Part shown: positions 26,660-34,290 of the stretch, piece after piece | Position numbering within the stretch: the first letter of the stretch is position 1 | Layout: the number at the start of each line of letters is the position of its first letter | DNA from: Formosa sp030427735 | Lineage (GTDB): Bacteria > Bacteroidota > Bacteroidia > Flavobacteriales > Flavobacteriaceae | Direction: 5' to 3' | Assembly (NCBI RefSeq): GCF_051200825.1 | Contig: NZ_CP195158.1 | Coordinates: 3,658,001 to 3,722,000 of the forward strand | Length of the DNA stretch: 64,000 bases | Translations under genes and position numbers: made by a program | The notes under the pieces: generated by a model | What the model saw: only the letters and a program-made list of their open reading frames with translations | Told to the model about the DNA's origin: nothing | Database searches by the model: none

Positions 26660-26855
26660 AATCATACAACAAGCTGTAAGTCTTAGCTTACCTTTTTGGA
26701 TAACAACAATAAAGTTCTCAATACTCGAATACATAACCTATTTAATACGAGTATGATAAAATATAATTTTTGAATTTAAATAAATAGTTAGTTAGACTAT
26801 GTCAATTAGTTAGTTTGTTAGAGTGGGTCTGGTTAACCCACTCTTTTTTTTTATT
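26660..26855 (+). ncRNA. Candidate small RNA: promoter and terminator without ORF
   Basis: Between the unit A -7 box and a strong terminator lie about 190 nt with no usable reading frame. The expected transcript holds a perfect 7-bp hairpin ATACTCG (26721-26727) / CGAGTAT (26748-26754), then the same TTAG-rich stretch (26785-26820) and terminator (26820-26855, stem AGAGTGGGT/ACCCACTCT) that follow two of the paralogous protein genes. It may be a small RNA, or the scar left by deletion of a paralogue. It sits in the 665-nt gap between the AraC gene and the first paralogue. Confidence 0.4.
26820..26855 (+). terminator. Terminator of unit A
   Basis: AGAGTGGGT and ACCCACTCT pair around CTGGTTA and are followed by a long T-run. 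The same stem with a T-A to C-G swap follows unit B. Confidence 0.85.
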
Positions 26856-27007
26856 TATTTAAATTACAGAATTATCATCTTCATGAGTTTTTAAGTACTA
26901 AAAACGGCTCCCGATTAAAATTTTATACTTTTTTTTAATCAGCCTTCAAAAAAAACTTCAAACTACAACGTTTTCGATTCAAAAAATATTACAATATAGA
27001 ACATAAA

Positions 27008-27034
27008 ATGTTTTATTTTAACTCAATAAAACAT
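27008..27034. promoter_or_regulatory. 27-bp dyad upstream of the first paralogue
   Basis: ATGTTTTATT and AATAAAACAT form a perfect 10-bp inverted repeat with a 7-nt spacer, about 75 bp upstream of the unit B -7 box. A 12-mer ACAACGTTTTCG occurs on both sides (26965-26976 and 27039-27050). Together they look like regulator binding sites; neither is present upstream of units C and D. Confidence 0.4.
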
Positions 27035-27050
27035 ATTTACAACGTTTTCG

Positions 27051-27115
27051 GATAATATAGCATACAAACAAGGCAATATTGATGTTTTTCAGCATGTAAA
27101 ACCGCTCTATATTTG
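27051..27115 (+). promoter_or_regulatory. Conserved promoter cassette, unit B
   Basis: The core CAATATTGATGTTTT (27074-27088) and -7 box TATATTTG (27108-27115) are 19 nt apart. GATAATATAGCATACAAA before the core matches unit C almost exactly. The start codon at 27142 follows 26 nt after the -7 box. Confidence 0.7.
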
Positions 27116-27141
27116 CAGTGTTAATCGTTAAGAAAAACAAC

Positions 27142-27747
27142 ATGAAAAACGTAATTAAATTTAGCATGTGCCTATTAGTAATGGTTACTACAATGGCAAC
27201 AAGTTACGCAGGTAACACAAAAAAAGAAGATGATGATAAAGGTAAAATGGTTATAACATTAACCTTAAATAACGTAAAAGCTGGTCAACAATTAGTAATT
27301 AAGGATTTAGATGGTTTAACCATTTACAAAGAAGCTATTGCTACTACTGGTTTATACAACAACACGTTTAACTTAAAAGCGTTACCAGAAGGAACATATT
27401 ATTTTGAGCACTATAAAGATTTACAAATTAAACGTATTCCTTTTACAGTTGCCAAAGGCGAAGTTTCTTTTGATAGCAACAACGGTAAAACATTCTTTAA
27501 GCCAGTGGTACGCAAACAAGGCAACGTTATGTATTTAACCCAATTAGCTTTAGACAAAGAAGATTTAAATGTAGCAATATACTACAGCAGCGATGTAAAA
27601 TCTGATTTCGAGTTAATCCATGCAGAGCATGTTACCGACACCTTAAACATCGAGCGTATTTACCAATTATCTCCAGAAAGAAAAGGAGAATACAGAGTAG
27701 TACTTACCACAAATGGCGAAGATTTTGTAGAAAACTTCACCTTATAA
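27142..27747 (+). CDS. Secreted tandem paralogue 1 (unknown function)
   Basis: The ATG at 27142 is chosen because MKNVIKFSMCLLVMVTTMATSYAG is a signal peptide and the two later copies start at the matching residue. The 201-residue product has a short charged linker, then a beta-rich domain (MVITLTLNNVKAGQQLVIKDLDGLTIYKE, then NTFNLKALPEGTYYFEH) that recalls the fold of T9SS sorting tails, and a second beta-rich half (LTQLALDKEDLNVAIYY to GEYRVVL). The last strand ends ENFTL. No catalytic motif is visible. It is the first of three tandem paralogues, each with its own promoter. Confidence 0.8.
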   Translation: MKNVIKFSMCLLVMVTTMATSYAGNTKKEDDDKGKMVITLTLNNVKAGQQLVIKDLDGLTIYKEAIATTGLYNNTFNLKALPEGTYYFEHYKDLQIKRIPFTVAKGEVSFDSNNGKTFFKPVVRKQGNVMYLTQLALDKEDLNVAIYYSSDVKSDFELIHAEHVTDTLNIERIYQLSPERKGEYRVVLTTNGEDFVENFTL

Positions 27748-27760
27748 AATATTAAATGAA

Positions 27761-27833
27761 TAGTTAGTTAGACTATGTCAATTAGTTAGTTAGTTTGTTA
27801 GAGAGCGGGTCTGGTTAACCCGCTCTTTTTTTT
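27761..27833 (+). terminator. Conserved 3' element and terminator, unit B
   Basis: A TTAG-rich stretch (27761-27800, one more TTAG than in units A and C) leads into the stem AGAGCGGGT / ACCCGCTCT (27802-27825) and a T-run. Relative to units A and C one T-A pair is replaced by C-G, so pairing is conserved although sequence is not. The remainder of the 487-nt gap to the next gene holds the unit C promoter. Confidence 0.85.
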
Positions 27834-28115
27834 GTTTATTATTCAAGTAAAAAACACAAACAAGCAACACCGTCTTAGCACATGAACCTCATCTACATTT
27901 AAAATTCAATTAACATATACTCCGCTAAATTTCGAGATGGTTATATGTATTTTAATTTAAGATTAACCTGAATCGCCTTATCTAAAAGTCCATTTGCCGT
28001 CGTAAATTTTATAATACCAAACTACGCGGTTATTACAAAGCTTTTACGTGTATTCCTTAAAATGATCAAGCATAACGGATGCACAAAATTACCAAAAATA
28101 TACTCTATATTAACC

Positions 28116-28207
28116 TTACAAAAGCTTAACTTAAATTTTACAGATAATATAGCATACAAAATAGCCAATATCGATGTTTTAGATACCACCAACACCCCAT
28201 ACATTTG
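28116..28207 (+). promoter_or_regulatory. Conserved promoter cassette, unit C
   Basis: Full cassette: TTACAAAAGCTTAACTTAAA at the start, core CAATATCGATGTTTT (28166-28180) and -7 box TACATTTG (28200-28207), 19 nt apart. The ATG at 28235 is 27 nt on. Confidence 0.7.
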
Positions 28208-28234
28208 TAGTGTTAATTGTTAAAAACAATCACT

Positions 28235-28849
28235 ATGAAAAAGGTATTACAATTTAGTATTTGCATGTTAGCCGTTTTAACTAGCATAGCAACAACCTAT
28301 GCCAAAGACAACAAAGTAAAGGTTGACGACAAAAACAAAAAAGAGATTACATTAACGCTAGACGATGTTAAACAAGGCCAGCAACTTTTAATAAAAGATA
28401 TTAATGGCTTGACACTTTATAAAGAAGATTTTAAAAATACAGGCAGCTACAGCAATACGTTCAATCTTTCTAATTTACCCAACGGAAGTTATTATTTTGA
28501 ACACGAAAAAGATTACCAAGTAAAAATTATTCCTTTCGAAATACAATCTGGAGCAGCAGCTTATAATACTGCAAATTTTGTAACATTGTTTAAACCCGTT
28601 ACCCGTTTTAAAAACAACACGGTATACATCTCGAAATTAGCTTTAAACAAAGAAGATTTACACATAAAAATCTACTACAAAAAGAACAGCAATACTACCC
28701 ATACAGATTTTGAACTTTTACACTCCGAAACTATCAGTAACCAAGTTAACATAGAACGTATTTACAGCCTATCTGAAAAGCAACAAGGAGAATATAAAAT
28801 AGTATTTGAAACGGAAGGAAGATTTTATACAGAATACATGCATATTTAG
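28235..28849 (+). CDS. Secreted tandem paralogue 2 (unknown function)
   Basis: Start at the ATG at 28235, giving a signal peptide (MKKVLQFSICMLAVLTSIAT, cleavage near TYA) and 204 residues. It aligns along its whole length with the genes before and after it: KEITLTLDDVKQGQQLLIKDINGLTLYKE, NLPNGSYYFEHEKDYQVKIIPF, LALNKEDLHIKIYY and EYKIVFETEGRFYTEY. The repeated G-Q-Q-L-x-I-K-D and G-x-Y-Y-F-E-H blocks define the family. Function unknown; small two-domain beta protein in the periplasm or on the surface. Confidence 0.8.
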   Translation: MKKVLQFSICMLAVLTSIATTYAKDNKVKVDDKNKKEITLTLDDVKQGQQLLIKDINGLTLYKEDFKNTGSYSNTFNLSNLPNGSYYFEHEKDYQVKIIPFEIQSGAAAYNTANFVTLFKPVTRFKNNTVYISKLALNKEDLHIKIYYKKNSNTTHTDFELLHSETISNQVNIERIYSLSEKQQGEYKIVFETEGRFYTEYMHI

Positions 28850-28860
28850 CACACAACATA

Positions 28861-28927
28861 TAGTTAGTTAGACTATGTAATTAGTTAGTTTGTTTAGAGT
28901 GGGTCTGGTTAACCCACTCTTTTTTTA
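28861..28927 (+). terminator. Conserved 3' element and terminator, unit C
   Basis: A TTAG-rich stretch (28861-28895) precedes the stem AGAGTGGGT / ACCCACTCT (28896-28920) and a T-run. Sequence is nearly identical to unit A. The following part of the 439-nt gap up to 29170 shows nothing clear. Confidence 0.85.
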
Positions 28928-29169
28928 TTTACAAAACATTAACACAAAATCTCAATAACACACTAATTATTAAGTGTTTATTAAAAAAATTTAAACTATT
29001 ACCCAGAGCCTATACTATTTTGCAGAACGCCTATACCAAACCCCAAAGCATATTAAACAATTCCGCAATTAAGGCATGTCGGTTACTAACCGAGATAAAC
29101 CAATATTTCACCTTAAGAGCGACACCAATAAAATCTGCTACATTACCTTAAATATATTCTATTTTAACA

Positions 29170-29261
29170 TTACAAAAACTTAACTTAAATTTTACAGGTA
29201 ATTTAGCATATAAAGTAGCCAATATCGATGTTTTACACCCCAGTATTACAACCTACATTTG
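29170..29261 (+). promoter_or_regulatory. Conserved promoter cassette, unit D
   Basis: Start TTACAAAAACTTAACTTAAA, core CAATATCGATGTTTT (29220-29234) and -7 box TACATTTG (29254-29261), 19 nt apart, then the ATG at 29289. Confidence 0.7.
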
Positions 29262-29288
29262 TAATGTTAATCGTTAAATAATTCAATT

Positions 29289-29897
29289 ATGAAAAAAGTA
29301 ATGAAACTCAGTATTTGCATGTTAGTAATGGTTTCTAGCATAGCAACAAGTTACGCCACTAACTTTTCATCATTTATTGATGATAAAGAGAAAATGGAGA
29401 TTACGTTAACACTTAAAGATGCAAAAGAAGGACAGCAATTATTAATAAAAGATGTTAATGGTTTAATCTTACACAAAGAAACAATAGAAAAGACAGGCTT
29501 GTACAACAACACCTTCGATTTAACCAATTTGCCAAACGGTAACTATTATTTCGAACATCAAAAAGCCTATCAAATCAAAATCATTCCTTTTAATGTAAAA
29601 ACGGGTACTGTTGCCTTTATAACAGATAAAGAGATTACACTTTTTAAGCCTGTTTTAAGAGTAAAGGAAAACAACATTTTAATTTCTAAACTGGCTTTAG
29701 AAAAAGAACCTTTACACGTAAAAATTTACTACAATACCAATTTAAGAGGAGCCGATTACGAACTTATTCATGCCGATACAATTACCAACGAAATGAATAT
29801 CGAGCGCATCTATCAATTAGATGGTAAAGAACACGGTGATTACCGTATCGTTTTCGAATCGAACGGCAGAGAATACGTAGAATATTTTAAAATATAA
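29289..29897 (+). CDS. Secreted tandem paralogue 3 (unknown function)
   Basis: A 202-residue protein with signal peptide (MKKVMKLSICMLVMVSSIAT, cleavage near SYA). It matches the two preceding genes in all blocks: MEITLTLKDAKEGQQLLIKDVNG, LPNGNYYFEHQKAYQIKIIPF, KLALEKEPLHVKIYY and DYRIVFESNGREYVEYFKI. Copies 2 and 3 look closer to each other than to copy 1. Unlike units B and C it lacks the shared 3' element; an interspersed palindromic repeat takes that place. Function unknown. Confidence 0.8.
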   Translation: MKKVMKLSICMLVMVSSIATSYATNFSSFIDDKEKMEITLTLKDAKEGQQLLIKDVNGLILHKETIEKTGLYNNTFDLTNLPNGNYYFEHQKAYQIKIIPFNVKTGTVAFITDKEITLFKPVLRVKENNILISKLALEKEPLHVKIYYNTNLRGADYELIHADTITNEMNIERIYQLDGKEHGDYRIVFESNGREYVEYFKI

Positions 29898-29925
29898 TGT
29901 TTATCTAGTCACTAAGTTTATTGTA

Positions 29926-30061
29926 AAGAGGCCGCCTAAAAAGTTTAAAAGTACGTCATTCTGTGCTTGACACAGAATCTCACCATATTGAAAATCAATA
30001 ATTATGAGAATCTGAAATAAATTCAGATTGACAAAAAACTAACTTTTTGGACAGCCTCTTT
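29926..30061. repeat. Interspersed palindromic repeat, copy 3
   Basis: Outer arms AAGAGGCCGCCTAAAAAGTT (29926-29945) and AACTTTTTGGACAGCCTCTT (30041-30060) pair with three mismatches. Hairpins ATTCTGTG/CACAGAAT and AATCTGAA/TTCAGATT lie inside, and CGTC marks the left core boundary. It lies between the convergent ends of paralogue 3 and the crotonase gene and so may serve as a two-way terminator. It is closest in text to copy 4. Confidence 0.85.
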
Positions 30062-30085
30062 CTTATGTTTTATAACCCCAGAAAA

Positions 30086-30865
30086 TCACTTATTAAACTG
30101 CGCTTTGCGTTTTTCTAAAAAAGCGGTAGTACCTTCTTTAAAATCATCGGTTCCAAAACAAGCGCCAAAAGCTTCAATTTCCGAAGCATAACCATTAACA
30201 TTTGCCTTATACCCTGCATTAATTACCGCAATGGCTTTACCAATGGCAACAGGCGAATTTTTCATTATTTTTTGAGCTATCCCTTCGCAAAACTCCAATA
30301 AAGTATCTTGCTCCACAACATGATTTACTAAACCGTAATGCAAGGCTTGCTCGGCGTTAATCATTCCTGCAGTCATAATCATTTCCATAGCGCGACCTTT
30401 ACCCACTAATTGTGGCAAACGCTGCGTACCGCCATAACCAGGAATAACCCCTAAAGAAACCTCCGGAAGTCCCATTTTAGCATTGGTACTAGCCACTCTA
30501 AAATGGCACGCCATAGCTAACTCTAAACCTCCACCTAAAGCGAAACCATTAACAGCAGCTATAACTGGTGTTTGCAAATTTTCTACAAAATCGAACAGCA
30601 ACTCCTGACCTTTTGCTGCCAAAGCAGCGCCTTGATCGACATTAAAATGTGCGAATTCACTAATATCCGCACCGGCAACAAAGGCCTTTTCTCCAGTTCC
30701 AGTAATTAGTATAACGCGTGTTTCGGTATTTTCATCTGCTAATTTAAAAGCTGAATGCAACTCGGCTATCGTTTCTTTATTTAAAGCATTTAATTTTGTA
30801 GGTCGGTTTATGGTTATAGTGGCAACCCCTTCGTGGGTTTCTAAAAGTAAATTATTAAACGTCAT
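30086..30865 (-). CDS. Enoyl-CoA hydratase/isomerase (crotonase) family protein
   Basis: Start is the ATG at 30865 (MTFNNLLLETHEGVATITIN), the usual crotonase opening; the longer frame runs into the upstream kinase gene. The 259-residue protein has the oxyanion-hole and CoA motifs AGADISEFA and ALGGGLELAMACHFRVAS and the catalytic-Glu block GLPEVSLGVIPGYGGTQRL. It probably hydrates short-chain enoyl-CoA in beta-oxidation or a related acid pathway. It starts 4 nt after the histidine kinase stop, so it is the last gene of that transcript. Confidence 0.88.
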   Translation of the reverse strand: MTFNNLLLETHEGVATITINRPTKLNALNKETIAELHSAFKLADENTETRVILITGTGEKAFVAGADISEFAHFNVDQGAALAAKGQELLFDFVENLQTPVIAAVNGFALGGGLELAMACHFRVASTNAKMGLPEVSLGVIPGYGGTQRLPQLVGKGRAMEMIMTAGMINAEQALHYGLVNHVVEQDTLLEFCEGIAQKIMKNSPVAIGKAIAVINAGYKANVNGYASEIEAFGACFGTDDFKEGTTAFLEKRKAQFNK

Positions 30866-30869
30866 GTCT

Positions 30870-32321
30870 TTATAGTTTTGGAAAAGTAACAATAAACGTT
30901 GTTCCTTTTTCGTGTTGTGTTGTAAAGGTAATGTTTCCGTTATAAGTTTCCACAATATTCTTAACCATAGCCAGTCCAAGTCCCATACCACTAGATTTTG
31001 TGGTAAACTTTGGTTCGAATACTTTAGCTTCGTTTTCTTCGGAAATACCTGTACCGTTATCAGAAACGCTTAACCTAATAGCATTGTTTTGCAACGATAC
31101 GTGCACAACTATTTTAGGCACGCGTTCTGGCGGAATTGATTGTATACCGTTTTTCACCAAATTGGTAACGATACGTATTAAATGTGTTTTATCGAACGTG
31201 GTAATTATGGTTTCCTGTTCGCACAGAAACACAATATAGTCTTCGTTAAAAATGTCTAAAGCCAATCGTACCGTACTAACAACATCTATCGTTTCGTTTT
31301 GCTGCGCTGGCATTTTAGCAAAATTCGAAAATGCCGATGCTATAGCACTCATGGTATCGATTTGTTGGATTAAAGTTTCGGAATACTCTTCGACTTTTTG
31401 ATGAATTTGAGGATCGTTAGGATTAAATTTTCGTTGAAAATTCTGAACACTCAATCGCATTGGTGTTAAAGGGTTTTTAATTTCGTGCGCCACCTGTTTT
31501 GCCATTTCCCGCCAAGCCTGTTCGCGCTCACTCTTAGCCAATTTTACTGCGCTTTCCTCTAACTGATCGATCATACTATTATAGGAATTCACTAAAGTTG
31601 AAATTTCCTGACTCGCATCGTCTACATCTATACGCTCGTTACGTTTTTCCAGAGTTGTTGTATTAATTTTATCGCTTATGGTTTTTATCGATTTTGTTAT
31701 ATAATTGGCCAAAAAGAACGCTATTGCCGAAGCTAGAACCAACATAAACAAATAGGCGTAACTAATACGCTCCAAAAATTCATCGAGTTCCTTATCTAAA
31801 AAATCATCGTCTTCAAGATAAGGCAAATTAAGTATCGCTAAAGGTTTGTATTTTTGATCGGTGATATAAGAATACGACGATTGATACACTTTTTCGTTTT
31901 CATGTCGTTTTTCCACATAAGTATGTTCTACAGAATGCGATAAGCGATTTAATATTTTAGCATCTATACAACTAGGCACAGAATCTTGAGCAAAAGCAGC
32001 TCTAGAAGAGGTTAAAATGGTACCGTCTAAATCGTAAATATTAATCGTTAAATTATGAATGGTAGCAATTTCGTATATTTTATTTTTTAAGATTAAAGGA
32101 AGTTTTTCGGTTTTAACCTCGTACGAAGTTTCTTTTATAATAAAATTTAAGTGGGATTTTATGTTTTTCTCTTTACGCTCCAGACGTTGCTGATGATAAT
32201 CTATCGCCTCTTCGCTGTACTGGTAAATCGCCACTACCACAATTAAAATAGATGCCAAAAGCACTACAAAAAGCATGGCCACAAAAATGCGAAGCCGTAA
32301 AGAGATTTTTTTTAGTTTCAT
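30870..32321 (-). CDS. Sensor histidine kinase, NtrY-like
   Basis: The 483-residue protein has two membrane helices (about 10-32 and 186-208) around a periplasmic sensor part, a HAMP region, the phospho-acceptor H279 in HEIKNPLTPMRL, the N box NLVKNGIQS near 390 and G boxes DNGTGI and GMGLGLAM. HEIKNPLTP is characteristic of NtrY-type kinases. No response regulator gene is nearby, so it is an orphan in this window. It lies 45 nt after hemJ and 4 nt before a crotonase gene. Confidence 0.9.
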   Translation of the reverse strand: MKLKKISLRLRIFVAMLFVVLLASILIVVVAIYQYSEEAIDYHQQRLERKEKNIKSHLNFIIKETSYEVKTEKLPLILKNKIYEIATIHNLTINIYDLDGTILTSSRAAFAQDSVPSCIDAKILNRLSHSVEHTYVEKRHENEKVYQSSYSYITDQKYKPLAILNLPYLEDDDFLDKELDEFLERISYAYLFMLVLASAIAFFLANYITKSIKTISDKINTTTLEKRNERIDVDDASQEISTLVNSYNSMIDQLEESAVKLAKSEREQAWREMAKQVAHEIKNPLTPMRLSVQNFQRKFNPNDPQIHQKVEEYSETLIQQIDTMSAIASAFSNFAKMPAQQNETIDVVSTVRLALDIFNEDYIVFLCEQETIITTFDKTHLIRIVTNLVKNGIQSIPPERVPKIVVHVSLQNNAIRLSVSDNGTGISEENEAKVFEPKFTTKSSGMGLGLAMVKNIVETYNGNITFTTQHEKGTTFIVTFPKL

Positions 32322-32366
32322 ATGTTATATCCTGTGCTAAATATAACAATAATCAAGCCAATCGTT

Positions 32367-32915
32367 TTAAGCTCTCGGATTTTTAGAACGAATGCGTTTA
32401 TATACCTTAAAACCCAACATAAGTAAGGCACCAAGCACAAAAATGGCAATAACCCCAAAAATCCAATTCATGGCATTTTTTAGAATCACTAAAAACACAA
32501 CTGCAAACAGAATAAATGTAGCGCCTTCGTTCCATAATCGCATAAAATTAGATGTTTTGGTAACCTCATCGCGCTGTAATTGCTTGAAAAACTGATGTGT
32601 TTTTAAATGATAAATAATAAGCAGCACCACAAAACCTAGCTTAACATGCATCCATCCCTGCTGCAACCATACAGGCATAATTACAAGTAAAAGTATTGCA
32701 AAAACCACAGCTAAAATTGCGGAAGGCCAAGTTATAATATACCACAATCGCTTGGCCATTAATTTTAGTTGATCGCCAAGAATTTCCTTTTCTGGTGATG
32801 GCTTATGAAATGCTTCGATTTGGTATACAAACAAGCGTGGAATGTAAAACAAACCTGCAAACCAGGTAATAACAAATATTAAATGAAGGGCTTTTATATA
32901 GTTGTAGTATTCCAT
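32367..32915 (-). CDS. hemJ: Protoporphyrinogen oxidase HemJ
   Basis: The 182-residue protein has four membrane helices and the HemJ/UPF0093 start (MEYYNYIKALHLIFVITWFAGLFYIPRLFVY in parts), with His10-type and RLFVYQ residues conserved and KTHQFFKQL later. HemJ oxidises protoporphyrinogen IX to protoporphyrin IX, the step before ferrochelatase. It is in the same minus-strand run as hemH, with a MATE exporter between (8-nt gaps), and completes the pathway encoded by the divergent heme operon. Confidence 0.88.
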   Translation of the reverse strand: MEYYNYIKALHLIFVITWFAGLFYIPRLFVYQIEAFHKPSPEKEILGDQLKLMAKRLWYIITWPSAILAVVFAILLLVIMPVWLQQGWMHVKLGFVVLLIIYHLKTHQFFKQLQRDEVTKTSNFMRLWNEGATFILFAVVFLVILKNAMNWIFGVIAIFVLGALLMLGFKVYKRIRSKNPRA

Positions 32916-32923
32916 AATTACGT

Positions 32924-34282
32924 TTATACCATTACACTTTTTTGCTCTAAATCGGTTTTTATTTCTTTATTTAGAAAATAGCCGGTTACCACGGTTGACA
33001 AAACATCGGAAATAGGAAAAGACACCCATACCCCCAACTCGCCAAAAAACTTTGGCAAAATTAAGATTAACGGAATAAAGAAAAAGCCTTGTCTGGTTAA
33101 AGTTAACAATAAGGCCGGAATTGCTTTTCCTATCGCCTGAAAATAAGCCGCTCCTATTAACTGAAGCGCAATAATTGGCGTTGCAGCAAATACCCACCTC
33201 ATGGCAGAAGGTGTTTGTTGTAACACTGCTGAATCTTGTGTAAACATTTTGGTAATGCCTTCTGGAAAAGCCATCAGCAAAATAAAAATTAAAGTTGCCA
33301 AAACGGCTGCGTATTTAACCGCAATGTAGATGGATTTCTTTACCCTTAAATACTGTTGCGCACCGTAATTATATCCTGCTATGGGTAAAAACCCTTGTGT
33401 AATTCCAAATACAGGAAACAAAGCAAACATTAACATTCTGCCTACAATAGCATAGGCTGTAACCGAAACTTCGCCACCAAGATTAAACAAAATGTTATTC
33501 ATAAATAAATACGTAACACTAACCACCGCCTGTCGAGCCAAGGTTACGAAGCCTAAAGAAGCCATTTCTTTTATTACAGCATATTTAAATTTTAAATATC
33601 GTGCTCGCACCTTTAAAACCGAAATACCTGAATTGAAATACCAAACAATGTATAACAAACAAAGCATATAAGATCCAGTGGTCGCCCAAGCAGCACCCGT
33701 CATGCCCATACCCAAAACATTGATAAAAATATAATCGAAAAGCAGGTTTCCTACCGAAGGAATCATCATGGCATACATGGCAAATTTAGGCTTACCCTCT
33801 GCCCTTATAACCGTATTCCCCATCATACATAAAGCCAAGAATGGCACCCCATACAATACAATGGTATAATACACTTTTGCGGGTTCGAAAATATTACCTT
33901 TACCCCCAAAAGACTGTATAATAGGATCTTTAAAATACAACCCCAACACCACAAAAATAGTGGTTAGCAAAAAAGTTAATGTAATTTGATTACCAAAAGT
34001 ATCTAAAGCTTTGTCCAATTGTTTAGCGCCCAAAGCCCTAGAAATAATTGAAGATCCACCAATACCAATTGCCATACCCAAAGCTGCAATAAAAAACGAT
34101 ACTGGCAAAACAACATTAATAGCCGCTATGGCAATAGCACCAATCCAATTACCAACAAATATGGTATCGACTAGTACATTTAAAGACATTACTAAAATAC
34201 CTATAGAAGCGGGTACCGCTTGCCGTATTAGCAATTTCCCTATGGGCTCTGTGCCTAAATCTACAGTAGATACACCTGCCAT
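32924..34282 (-). CDS. MATE-family efflux transporter
   Basis: The 452-residue protein has about twelve membrane segments in two MatE repeats; typical stretches are VSTVDLGTEPIGKLLIRQAVPASIG at the N-terminus in part and SYMLCLLYIVWYF and ITQGFLPIAGYNYGA later. MATE proteins export cationic compounds using Na+ or H+. It lies between hemH and hemJ with 8-nt gaps on each side, so it is expressed with heme genes; export of a porphyrin or another by-product is possible but unproven. Confidence 0.9.
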   Translation of the reverse strand: MAGVSTVDLGTEPIGKLLIRQAVPASIGILVMSLNVLVDTIFVGNWIGAIAIAAINVVLPVSFFIAALGMAIGIGGSSIISRALGAKQLDKALDTFGNQITLTFLLTTIFVVLGLYFKDPIIQSFGGKGNIFEPAKVYYTIVLYGVPFLALCMMGNTVIRAEGKPKFAMYAMMIPSVGNLLFDYIFINVLGMGMTGAAWATTGSYMLCLLYIVWYFNSGISVLKVRARYLKFKYAVIKEMASLGFVTLARQAVVSVTYLFMNNILFNLGGEVSVTAYAIVGRMLMFALFPVFGITQGFLPIAGYNYGAQQYLRVKKSIYIAVKYAAVLATLIFILLMAFPEGITKMFTQDSAVLQQTPSAMRWVFAATPIIALQLIGAAYFQAIGKAIPALLLTLTRQGFFFIPLILILPKFFGELGVWVSFPISDVLSTVVTGYFLNKEIKTDLEQKSVMV

Positions 34283-34290
34283 ACTAATTT

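Noticed and set aside
26654..26784. Remnant of a fourth paralogue in unit A
   Set aside because: No frame here gives any of the family blocks (GQQLxIKD, YYFEH); left only as one possible history.
26785..28895. TTAG-rich spaced repeats as a CRISPR array
   Set aside because: Units are 960-1100 nt apart and linked to terminators; there are no short regular spacers and no cas genes.
30866..30991. 42-residue N-terminal extension of the crotonase
   Set aside because: It is antisense-free but lies inside the kinase C-terminus in another frame and has no crotonase similarity.
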